Assembly (NCBI GenBank): GCA_000277445.1 | Contig: AJWJ01000184.1 | Span: 1-40,393, forward strand | Length of the DNA: 40,393 nucleotides | Direction: 5' to 3' | Origin: Polysphondylium violaceum | Taxonomy: Eukaryota; Evosea; Eumycetozoa; Dictyosteliales; Dictyosteliaceae | Shown here: in pieces, positions 32,109 through 40,393 of the stretch | Layout of the letters: each line of letters begins with the position of its first letter | Position numbering within the stretch: the stretch's first letter is position 1 | The notes under the pieces: model-generated | Told to the model about the DNA's origin: nothing | The model's input: only the letters and a program-made list of their open reading frames with translations | Database searches by the model: none | Program-made: the position numbers and the translations under genes

Positions 32109-34363
32109 ATGTCAGGTTGGGATGAAGGTAGAGTTACAGTGTATGGCGGAGGTGGTATAGCTACCAATCAACAATCAAATATCGATCACTCGAGTGTACA
32201 AAATAAAATATCAAGATTTATTAGAGAATTTAAAAATGGAAATGGGTCATTCATATATCGTGAACAATTGACAAACAACTATAATCTAAAACTATATCAT
32301 TTGGAAATAAATTTAGATGATTTGTCGAGATGGGATAACGATCTATTCAATGATATCATCGTCACTCCCAATATAATGATACCCATTGTAAATATCATAC
32401 ATATGACGAGTAGTAGGAGTATTTTAGGGTAATGGTAGTAGTGTTGTACTAATTCATTAATATACAATCATAGTTTGAAGATTCAATAAAAGAAGTCATT
32501 AGAAATATGAATTTTGATAAAGATGATATAAATGAAGTACAGGTATTGTTTAGGAGTTCGACCAATCCACAACCTATACGTGGATTAAAATCAAAAGGTA
32601 TAGCTACATTGGTAAAGATTAAGGGTATTGTAATTTCGGCATCGAGAACACAACCTCGACCTCAGGCAATGACAATCATTTGCAAGAATTGTGCACATAA
32701 ATTGGTGGTCATCATGAGACCTGGTATCAATCAATCACCGATCCCCAACCAATGCGGGGTGGGTCAGAATGCCAATAACAAGAAACAGTGTCCCAATAGT
32801 CCCTATGTCGTGTTGCCCGACGAGAGCACATTTATCAACCACCAAATCCTCAAACTCCAAGAGAGCCCAGAGACCATTCCCACCGGTGAGATGCCCCGTA
32901 ATATATTGTTGTCGCTGGATCGTTGTCTCACAGAAAAGATTACACCGGGCACGAGAATCACCGTGTTGGGCATCCACGGTATTTTCGAGGGGCCCGGATC
33001 AAGAAAAAAGGATACGGGCTCCGCCAGTGTGCGTACACCGTATCTGAGAGTGCTTGGAATCAGCGAGAGTGGCAGAGGCAATCGTGATCATCTATACTTT
33101 ACACCCAAGGAGGAGGAAGAGTTTAGAGCCTTTGCCAAACACCCAGATCTCTATGAAAAGATTGCAAAGAGCATTGCCTCACCCATCTATGGTCACCAAG
33201 ATATCAAAAAGGCCATCGCCTGTCAATTGTTTGGCGGCAGTGCCAAGAAGCTGCCCGATAAAATGAACCTCAGAGGTGACATTAATCTCTTACTTCTCGG
33301 TGACCCGGGTACCGCCAAATCGCAGTTGCTCAAGTTTGTCGAAAAGGTCGCACCCATTTCAGTCTACACCAGTGGCAAGGGTAGCAGTGCCGCCGGTCTT
33401 ACTGCATCGGTCATTAGAGAGCCCCACACGGGCGAGTATTATCTGGAAGGGGGTGCGATGGTCGTCGCCGATGGCGGTGTCGTTTGTATAGATGAGTTTG
33501 ACAAGATGGATATAGGCGATCGTGTCGCCATCCACGAAGCCATGGAGCAGCAGACCATCTCGATTGCCAAGGCAGGCATCACCACCATTTTAAACTCGAG
33601 AACCTCGGTCTTGGCCGCCGCCAATCCCGTGTATGGTCGTTACGATGACACGCGTTCCGCCCAAGACAACATAGAGTTTCAGTCAACCATTCTCTCGCGT
33701 TTTGATCTCATCTTTGTCGTCAAAGACCCCAAAAACGAAAAGAGGGATCTCAAAATCGCCAAGCACGTGCTCAGGGTGCACATGAACTCGAGCTCGGGCT
33801 CTGACATGACACCCAAAGACGAAGTCGACATCAACTTTCTCCGAAAGTATATCACATTTTGCAAATCGCGTTGCGCACCCCGTCTCTCTGAAGACGCGGC
33901 CGAGGTGCTTAAAAACCATTTTGTGCGTGTACGGTCCACCGTAAAGAACCAAGAGCGTGACTCGGGTCACAACAACGCCATTCCCATCACCATTCGTCAA
34001 CTCGAGGCCATTATCAGAATTTCAGAGTCGCTAGCTAAAATCACCATGTCGCCTCAGGCCACCAACGTGCATGCCAACGAGGCCATCAGGCTGTTTGATA
34101 TATCCACCTTTGACGCCATCACCGCCAATCACTCGTCCAGCGACAACCTCACTCCCGAACGTATCCTCGAGATCCAAAACGTGGAAACAGAGATTCGTCG
34201 ACGTATTGTTATTGGCTCCAAAGTCAATGTTAAAAGCCTCTTTGGCGAGCTCTGTCAACAAGGCTACTCTCGTATTGCCATTCAAAAGGCAATTGACCTA
34301 TTGATCAAAACCGATGAACTTGAATACAAACATCAAAAGAAAGGTTTATATAGAAGACTTTAA
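32109..34363 (+). CDS. mcm5: DNA replication licensing factor MCM5
   Basis: Two exons, 32109-32387 and 32474-34363, joined in phase 0 over an 86-nt intron (junction NIMIPI-FEDSIKEV); 722 residues (human 734). The N-terminus MSGWDEG and KNGNGSFIYREQLTNNYNL match MCM5. A zinc motif CKNC...C...C follows. The AAA+ core has Walker A GDPGTAKSQ (about 369-377), Walker B VCIDEFDKM (about 430-438), the sensor-1 region NSRTSVLAAANPVYGRYD and the arginine finger SRFDL (about 501-505). The C-terminal winged helix ends KGLYRRL. MCM5 forms the Mcm2-7 helicase ring at the Mcm2/5 gate. The donor used is GTAAATATC; the nominal ORF continues past it but diverges from the family. GC content rises steeply along the gene. 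An E2F site lies upstream. Confidence 0.97.
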
Positions 34364-34645
34364 ATTGAAACAACTCACACAATACTTGTAAATAAAAATA
34401 ATAAGATATTATTTATTTCAATCTCTTTCTTACGATTAATTTTTTGTCCTGACTAAAATTTTTTTGTTTAGTGCTTTCTATTGATTGACAAAACTGTTAG
34501 ATCGCTGCATTTTAATTGTCTACTTTTTCTCAATATTTTAGTTTTTTTAACTTTTGTCATATTACACAGAATGAATTCCACCGCAAAAATCACACTAAAA
34601 TCAAAATGACGATTTTTTTTTCTTTTTTTTGATATTGGTGGTAAT

Positions 34646-36284
34646 ATGAGTGGTAATAACAGAAACAATAATAAGAGAAAAAGCAAAGAAACAATAGCAA
34701 CAGCAGCAGAAACAATATCTACCACGAGCAATAATGACAACGATGAAAACTCTGATATCTTAAATCTTGAAAGTCCTTTAAAAAAAATAAATATTGTATC
34801 TCCTCAAAAAGATAGTAATAACACCAGCATAGATAATCAATATGATGATGGTGACGATCAACTACAAGCACCTATAGATATGGATCGTTTAGAAGAACCC
34901 AAAGATATTGATAGTGATAACGAACCTAAAGATATTGATGATTCCGAAACAAAAAGTAATAATTCGAAAAAAAAAGAAAACACATATGAAAGATTTAGAC
35001 AATTGGCTCAAGACGATGACTTTTTAAATGAACTAAACAATGCTAGTAATTTAAATAATAATAATAATATTAGGAATAGTCATAATAGTAATAATTTAAA
35101 CTCTAGATTTGAACAAACTATTTCAAATAGTAGTAATGATAATAATAATCAAGATAATAATGATAATCATGAGAATAACAACAATAGTAATAATAATCAA
35201 GATAATAATGATAATGAAGATGATTTCTCATTTCCTCACATGACAAGCGATGACTATTTATATGATGAAATAAGCAATCTTAAAAAGGAATGGGACAATA
35301 AAAACTATGGTAAAACACCTCCAATTATACTACAAACAGTATTATATGCAACAATCAAAGATAAATCTGATATAGAAAGAAACTTAGTATGTATATTATG
35401 TATTTATAAAGCATCTGGCTATTTATTTATTAATACTCTATATCATAGTCTATATTAAAGAAAAAAGGAACGATTAAAATATTTCAAGTGCTAACAAGTT
35501 TAAATGATTATTGTATACTTTTAACACAAGACTATATTAAATGTATTGAATCAATGATGATAAACAAAAAAGACTATGATCCCAATCAATCTACAATGAA
35601 AAAGATATTAAATTCACCAAATGTTAAAACAGAGAATTTACCAAACAGTGTGACCAAATCATCAGAACCAATCAAATCTGCTGTTGATGTTCAATTGATG
35701 ACGAAAAACAGTGTATTAGAGTTATTTATTAAAAATGTGATACCACAATTTCAAGATGTATTCATTACAAAACAAAGATTACAACAAGTGTTGGCAATTA
35801 AAGATCAACATCAATTAGAGAATATTATAAAGTAATAATACAATAATGATGATTTGATATTACATTTATCCATATACTAATGATGATACAACATTAATAA
35901 TATCTCAATAGTGTATTATTTAATTGTGAATTACTTATTCTAAAAGAAGAAAATCGATATCAATTTAGAATTCCAGGATCGGGCGGATTCTTGTCAAATA
36001 TAATGAAAGGAAGAAAGGAAATTATCTCTATGATCAATCGATTACAATACAAGGAAATATTATTAAAAGATTTATTAAAAAAGAAACTAAAGTATTCAAA
36101 CATAACTATAAAGACCCACATTAAAGATCTTTCTGGTTCTGGTAAAATTAAATTGTAATATTGTGATTTATACAGATAATTAATTAATTATAATATACTA
36201 ATAACGAATAATGTTTTAAACAACTACAGTACTCCAACCACCCAAGGTGAATTAATTAGATGTGTAAATACTGAAGAATTGTAA
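34646..36284 (+). CDS. stk19: STK19 homologue (winged-helix nuclear protein, transcription-coupled repair)
   Basis: Four exons: 34646-35386, 35449-35831, 35912-36154, 36230-36284; introns of 62, 80 and 75 nt; 1422 nt, 473 residues. Residues 1 to about 215 are disordered: Asn/Asp-rich with basic KRK near the start, a possible nuclear signal. The rest matches human STK19 in order: GKTPPIILQTVLYATIKDKS (human LPPIVLRSQVYSL), LKKKGTIKIFQ, DYCILLTQDYIKCIE (GIIFTEDY), VLELFIKNVIPQFQD, YQFRIPGSGGFLSNIMKGRK (AVPGAGRFIKYFVKGRQ), LQYKEILLKDLLKKK, and SGSGKIKFTPTTQGELIR. STK19, once called a kinase, has no kinase fold; it is three winged helices that bind DNA and act in transcription-coupled nucleotide excision repair. 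The last 55-nt exon is small, but phase and alignment support it. It follows MCM5 on the same strand. Confidence 0.85.
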
Positions 36285-36342
36285 TAAATAAACATAATTT
36301 GTATCTCTTTTTATATATCTATATTTATTTCCAAAAAACTAT
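36285..36342. terminator. 58-bp convergent 3' ends with overlapping polyadenylation signals
   Basis: STK19 and LAP stop codons are only 58 bp apart and face each other. Plus-strand AATAAA occurs at 36283-36288 and 36287-36292. Minus-strand AATAAA occurs at 36324-36329 and across the LAP stop at 36342-36347. Mature 3' UTRs are therefore very short or overlap in antisense. Confidence 0.6.
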
Positions 36343-37899
36343 TTATTGTTTAGAAATTTCTCTGGCCAATTCAATTAAAGTACGAACTGGTTTACCAGTC
36401 ATACCTCTTTTGAGATAAGCACCATCTTCATTGCTATACATAACACCAGCGATATCTAAGTGAGCCCAACGATCAACGGTGACAAATTCCTTTAAAAACA
36501 TGGCAGCACTGCAAGAACCACCTGAACGACCACCAGCATTTACAATGTCGGCATATTTAGAGTCCATTTGTTTTCTATATTCTTGGGCCAAAGGCATTCT
36601 CCACATACGTTCACCAGCGGTGTTACCAGATTGTTCAATTTGCTTCCAAAGACAGTCGGTGGCGGCAAAGGCACCGGCAAAATGTTGACCAAGGGCGACG
36701 TCAATGGCACCAGTGAGGGTGGCAACGTCGACGATGGTGGTTGGATTAAAAGTGTGGGCATAGACCAAGGCATCACCCAAAATGAGACGACCTTCTGCGT
36801 CAGTATTATCTACTTCGACAGACTTGCCATTCATGGCGTAGACGACATCACCTGGTTTGGTGGCTTTGCCAGAGGGCATGTTTTCACAGAGTGGGGTGAG
36901 AACAATCATGTTTAATGGAAGACCAACGCTGGCGGCACCATAGATGGCAGAGACAGTGGTGGCAGCACCACCCATGTCACCTCTCATGAGACCCATACCG
37001 GCAGATGGTTTGATAGAGATACCACCGCTGTCAAAAGTGACACCCTTGCCAACATAGACGACGGGTGGCTTGGTGGCGTCGGCAGCGCCCTTGTAGTGGA
37101 TTTCTAAAAACTTTAATGGCTCATCGCTGCCCTTAGCAACGCCGTAAAACATACCCATCTTTTGTTCCAAGACCCAAGCTTCGTCTCTGACGACAATCTC
37201 GACCTTGCCGCTGGCAACGAGGTCTTTGAATTTGTCTTGAACGGTAGAGACAAAGATGCTTGGAGTCATCAAATTGGCTGGGGTTTCCATAAGCATTCTA
37301 GCAAAGTTTTGGGCATCAGCATACACTTTACCAGTGCTCCACTCGGGTGAGGCCTCTAATGAAGCGTCAGAGAGGGCAATATTGACATTCTTTTCTGGAG
37401 TGGCATCGGCTTTCTTTGTCTTGAAATCAAATTTAAATTTGCTCAAATGGGCACCTTCAGAGATAGATCTAACGTCACCAAGAGTGCTATCGATGGTGAT
37501 TTCAGAGGCACCTTTGGCCTTGAGTGACTTGACACCAGAGCCAATGACTCTTCTGACATTTTCAAACTTTTCGTAATCACCGCTTGGTACATCACTCTTT
37601 TTGCCGAGACCGACGACAGCAAGTCTGGGGACTTCTGGTGTGATGTCATACAACACCAAAGTATCACCAAGCTTACCCTTGGTATCAGAGAGCTGGATGC
37701 TCTTTAAAATGTGGCCATTGGTCTTGGTGTTGAGTTCTTGGGCCTCTTTGGTCAACTCTTCAGAGTTTTCATAGAAACCGACAACTAAACCTTTATCTGA
37801 AACGCTGCTCATTCTTCTGATGATTGTTGTGTTTGTGGTACTAGTATTTGTAAAGAGGTTAATCAAATTTCCTCTATTATTGATAAATGATTTCAACAT
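36343..37899 (-). CDS. lap: cytosol/leucyl aminopeptidase (M17 family)
   Basis: An intronless 518-residue protein. The catalytic domain has all M17 landmarks: VGKGVTFDSGGISIKP with metal ligands Lys285 and Asp290 and catalytic Lys297, RGDMGGAA with Asp308, and the signature NTDAEGRL (365-372) with Asp367, Glu369 and the bicarbonate-site Arg371. The N-terminal macro-like domain includes LAVVGLGKK. It cleaves N-terminal residues from peptides using two metal ions, usually as a hexamer. Before the family's usual start is a 30-residue extension, MLKSFINNRGNLINLF...TTIIRRM, basic and Thr/Asn-rich without acidic residues, like a mitochondrial presequence. Met30 (MSSVSDKG) would give a cytosolic form. 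GC-rich codon use suggests high expression. It is convergent with STK19. Confidence 0.96.
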   Translation of the reverse strand: MLKSFINNRGNLINLFTNTSTTNTTIIRRMSSVSDKGLVVGFYENSEELTKEAQELNTKTNGHILKSIQLSDTKGKLGDTLVLYDITPEVPRLAVVGLGKKSDVPSGDYEKFENVRRVIGSGVKSLKAKGASEITIDSTLGDVRSISEGAHLSKFKFDFKTKKADATPEKNVNIALSDASLEASPEWSTGKVYADAQNFARMLMETPANLMTPSIFVSTVQDKFKDLVASGKVEIVVRDEAWVLEQKMGMFYGVAKGSDEPLKFLEIHYKGAADATKPPVVYVGKGVTFDSGGISIKPSAGMGLMRGDMGGAATTVSAIYGAASVGLPLNMIVLTPLCENMPSGKATKPGDVVYAMNGKSVEVDNTDAEGRLILGDALVYAHTFNPTTIVDVATLTGAIDVALGQHFAGAFAATDCLWKQIEQSGNTAGERMWRMPLAQEYRKQMDSKYADIVNAGGRSGGSCSAAMFLKEFVTVDRWAHLDIAGVMYSNEDGAYLKRGMTGKPVRTLIELAREISKQ

Positions 37900-38630
37900 G
37901 TGTGTGGGAAATTTTTTAAATGTTCACACAATCACTGAAAAATGAAAAAAATTAATAAAAATTAAAAAAAATAAAAATGAAAATAGAAAAAAAAAAAATG
38001 AAAATTGTAAAAAAAAAAGCAATTGGGGACTTCTTACACCCAGTGTCAAAACTTCTCAAATATTTATATTGCATCATATTTTAAAATTTCACCAAATACC
38101 TTGATTTCAGCTTAGTGATGAGAGATAAAAATAAATAAATCCAATTATTGACTTCAACTTTCTATGCTCAATTAATCAAAATTTCTCCCTAGTAAAATGA
38201 TCTATTTCTAATTATATATTTATCATTTACTTGGGAAGTAATCCTGATTTAAACATCCAAGGAAGAGAAAAAAACAAAAAAAAAAAAACTACCCCAAGAT
38301 ATTTTTAATCGGGGCGAGGATGTTGCGGAAGACCAATAAATCTTCAAATTTTTAACATTCAATACCCAATAAACTTTTATGCAAAGTTGATTGAGAGGTT
38401 TGAAGATATTTGCGAAAAACTATACTCTCTGTTTTTTTTCCATGTTGTGTAGGGACAAAGCTTGATTCTTTTTTTTTTTTTTTTTTTTTTTTATCGTTCT
38501 TGTTATCTATATTGTACTATTACTACTACTTGTGTAACATTATTTGTACTCTTATTATAAATTATCGATTTTACTTGAATATAAATTATTATATCTCATA
38601 TATATAAACACAACACATACCCACACACAC
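37900..38630. promoter_or_regulatory. divergent promoter of LAP and the class-3 lipase
   Basis: A 731-bp gap between divergent genes with poly(A)/poly(T) tracts. An island of higher complexity (about 38290-38400) contains ACCCC...GGGGCGAGGATG, a short C4/G4 inverted pair. A 24-nt poly(T) run (about 38468-38491) and a CA-rich leader (38608-38630) precede the lipase ATG. No gene was recognised. Confidence 0.45.
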
Positions 38631-40331
38631 ATGACTATTGTTAAATCATCGTCACATTCAAGTATATATATAAAGTTAGAAGATGATAATGAAGGTATCA
38701 ATGAATCACAATGGATCTATGAACTTAAATCTTTGTTGTTAAAAGATCAAAAAGAATCTTCTTTAACGAGCACCACTAATCAAACATCATCAACTTTGAT
38801 CCCACAACCACACACTAAAGAGTTTCAAAGAATTTTATCAAGTATTTTATCAAAACTCTCATATTTTAGTGATCTAAACTCTATTACCGAATATATTCAA
38901 AAGAATATTACAAGCAATCCTTACTTGGGAATGATTAAAAAGTTGTACTACTTTAAACCTATACACACTAGAAATAGAGTATTGATTGGATTGGATCATT
39001 TTGATGATTTATATTGTTGTTTTAGTGGTACAGAACACTTGTCAGATCTTTTCATTGATATTAGTTGTGGTTTTTTGGAAAAGATTAAATTTGATGGGCT
39101 CTCTAGTCCTCATCACTCTCTCTACTCGAATATCTCTAGAATGGATTGGGCATTGTCAATAGTGGAAAACTTGATGATCATCACACAAGAATTGAAAAAG
39201 AACACTCTTATATTTTGTGGACATTCCATCGGGTCAACTTTTGCAAACTTTTCATGTTTAGAAGCCATCAAAATTAAAAACAAATATCAAAAACAATTGA
39301 AAAAACTTGAAAAGTTTAATAGTAATAATAATAATAATATTTCAACTACAGATATATCTTCAAAAATGATACCAATTCATAATATATCATTAAAGTGTTT
39401 TACATTTGGATCACCATCATATTTACATATATCTGCAAGAAATTATTTGGATCAAAATTCAGAGATTGAAGATATTTTTGAAAGTTTTTTGAATGAATTT
39501 GATATTGTCCCGATGATGTCCCACTATCCTTTTATATTTATAGATTTCTTTTATCTATTGGTATCAATCATGATCTTTACATTTTCTATATTATATCGTT
39601 TACTTTGGTCAAGAGATATCCTTACAGTTCAAGATATTACATTCTCTATTATCTATCCAATTGGCCTTATTATGATTCCTTTGGTTTTTACTCAAATGAT
39701 TTATTATACTTATCAATTATTATTTTCAAGGTATATATATTTTATATTGTTTTTCATTATTATAATTTTTATTAACATAAGTATATTTAGTGGATTACAA
39801 TACAAGAATACCAAAGTTTATTATCACAAAGAAAAGAAATTTATTAAACAAAAATCAGGAAGAGAAGTTGAGTTTGAATTTCGTTCAATATTTAATCATT
39901 TAAAGAAACTTTATAATTTAAAGAATCTTTTAATTGTTGATCATAGTATTGAACAATATATTCAAAATTTATTATCATTTGATCATAATGATTACAATGA
40001 TAATAACGATTCGAATTCAAATGAAACTTTACCTCTTGAATTTGATACAGATAATGGATATAATACAATAACTGCAAACGAAATGGCAAATACAAATCAA
40101 TTAAATTTAAAAATATCAATCGAAATTATAAAGCAATTAGAAAGAATATCAAATAGAGATATTATATTCCTTCCAAGCAATTCAATTGAAACCATTGAAA
40201 AAGATCATATCATGATAAAGAAAAAGTCGATTTTAAAAAGAGGATTAGGTATTTTGATTGGATTCTATACTATATGGGTATCAATATCTCTTCCAATATT
40301 TTATCAATCCTTAAATATATTAATAGTTTAA
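38631..40331 (+). CDS. class-3 (fungal-type) lipase-like membrane protein
   Basis: An intronless 566-residue protein. The start is the ATG after the CA-rich leader; the frame is open further upstream but has no ATG there. The lipase fold is visible: CCFSGTEHLSDLFIDISCG (oxyanion strand), the nucleophile elbow FCGHSIGS with Ser199, FTFGSPSY, the acid EFDIVPM with Asp291, and a candidate catalytic His399 in VYYHKEKKF. Between Asp291 and His399 are about three hydrophobic spans (FIDFFYLLVSIMIFTFSILY, FSIIYPIGLIMIPLVFTQMI, YFILFFIIIIFINISIFSG), and another lies near the C-terminus (GILIGFYTIWVSISLPIFY). Class-3 lipases cleave acylglycerols; membrane-bound relatives include diacylglycerol lipases, but those carry spans before the domain. 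The substrate is unknown. Low-complexity Asn runs are short. Confidence 0.85.
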   Translation: MTIVKSSSHSSIYIKLEDDNEGINESQWIYELKSLLLKDQKESSLTSTTNQTSSTLIPQPHTKEFQRILSSILSKLSYFSDLNSITEYIQKNITSNPYLGMIKKLYYFKPIHTRNRVLIGLDHFDDLYCCFSGTEHLSDLFIDISCGFLEKIKFDGLSSPHHSLYSNISRMDWALSIVENLMIITQELKKNTLIFCGHSIGSTFANFSCLEAIKIKNKYQKQLKKLEKFNSNNNNNISTTDISSKMIPIHNISLKCFTFGSPSYLHISARNYLDQNSEIEDIFESFLNEFDIVPMMSHYPFIFIDFFYLLVSIMIFTFSILYRLLWSRDILTVQDITFSIIYPIGLIMIPLVFTQMIYYTYQLLFSRYIYFILFFIIIIFINISIFSGLQYKNTKVYYHKEKKFIKQKSGREVEFEFRSIFNHLKKLYNLKNLLIVDHSIEQYIQNLLSFDHNDYNDNNDSNSNETLPLEFDTDNGYNTITANEMANTNQLNLKISIEIIKQLERISNRDIIFLPSNSIETIEKDHIMIKKKSILKRGLGILIGFYTIWVSISLPIFYQSLNILIV

Positions 40332-40345
40332 ATAAATGGTTTCAC

Positions 40346-40376
40346 TATATATATATATATATATATATATTATATT
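40346..40376. repeat. AT dinucleotide microsatellite
   Basis: An (AT)n run of about 24-30 bases lies just downstream of the lipase stop codon, inside its likely 3' UTR. Its length is probably variable between strains. Confidence 0.8.
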
Positions 40377-40393
40377 AATGTATTGTTTTTTTT

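Noticed and set aside
32388-32432. Read-through of MCM5 exon 1 to the stop near 32430
   Set aside because: The extra residues are not MCM5-like, while splicing at 32387/32474 restores the conserved FEDSIKEV sequence in phase 0.
38544-38630. N-terminal extension of the lipase frame upstream of 38631
   Set aside because: The extension begins at TTG, translates a CA/AT-rich leader (THTHTH) and adds nothing family-like. The ATG at 38631 is preferred.
40346-40376. AT repeat as a replication origin or telomere-like element
   Set aside because: A simple dinucleotide microsatellite in a 3' UTR, with nothing specific to origins or chromosome ends.

Overview
The window is nuclear DNA of a social amoeba (Dictyostelia, Amoebozoa). 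Evidence: an AT-rich background full of poly(A)/poly(T) tracts, short GT-AG introns (mostly 55-90 nt, often GTAAGT...TATAG), proteins with Asn, Gln, Ser and Asp/Glu runs, and protein families typical of the group (a CBM49 cellulose-binding secreted protein; a small heat-shock protein behind a TATA box). Several genes (mcm5, lap, mfsd1, parts of cpsf1) are clearly richer in GC than in D. discoideum, which suggests a Cavenderia- or Heterostelium-like species; the species itself cannot be fixed from the sequence. I saw no tRNA, rRNA, CRISPR array or intact transposon.

Layout: 885-1031 (+) a 48-residue single-span membrane microprotein; 1467-5980 (-) SET1-type H3K4 methyltransferase in four exons; 6365-8653 (-) bifunctional mRNA capping enzyme in five exons; 9170-9607 (+) Hsp20; 9748-11331 (-) MFSD1-like lysosomal transporter; 12031-15164 (+) mitochondrial helical-repeat (PPR-like) protein; 15300-16277 (-) short-chain dehydrogenase; 16615-18689 (-) SART1/Snu66 tri-snRNP protein; 19076-19615 (-) thioredoxin in four exons, one only 9 nt long; about 3.2 kb of gene-poor DNA with a 39-residue ORF and two coding-like fragments; 22802-27576 (-) CPSF1; 27870-28373 (-) secreted CBM49 protein; 28775-31313 (-) TRAPPC14-like protein; 32109-34363 (+) MCM5; 34646-36284 (+) STK19 homologue; 36343-37899 (-) M17 leucyl aminopeptidase; 38631-40331 (+) class-3 lipase with membrane segments. 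Most multi-exon models were joined by hand from splice sites, reading phase and family similarity. Each total length is divisible by three and matches the family size.

The genes do not form an operon, but several serve nuclear gene expression: SET1 (chromatin at promoters), capping enzyme (5' end), SART1 (splicing) and CPSF1 (3' end). MCM5 (replication) and STK19 (DNA repair) are tandem neighbours. Pairs are arranged convergently (microprotein/SET1, Hsp20/MFSD1, PPR/SDR, STK19/LAP) or divergently (capping/Hsp20, MFSD1/PPR, TRAPPC14/MCM5, LAP/lipase), so promoters and 3' ends are often shared.

Most interesting: (1) the thioredoxin active-site Cys pair is spread over three exons by a phase-matched 9-nt microexon, and skipping it would leave an in-frame one-cysteine protein; (2) a long near-perfect hairpin (43-nt arms) lies in the shared TRAPPC14/MCM5 promoter; (3) there are TRAPPC14-like and STK19 homologues in an amoebozoan; (4) the class-3 lipase carries hydrophobic spans between its catalytic Asp and His; (5) coding-like pieces and a small ORF sit behind a long G/T-box-rich upstream region.
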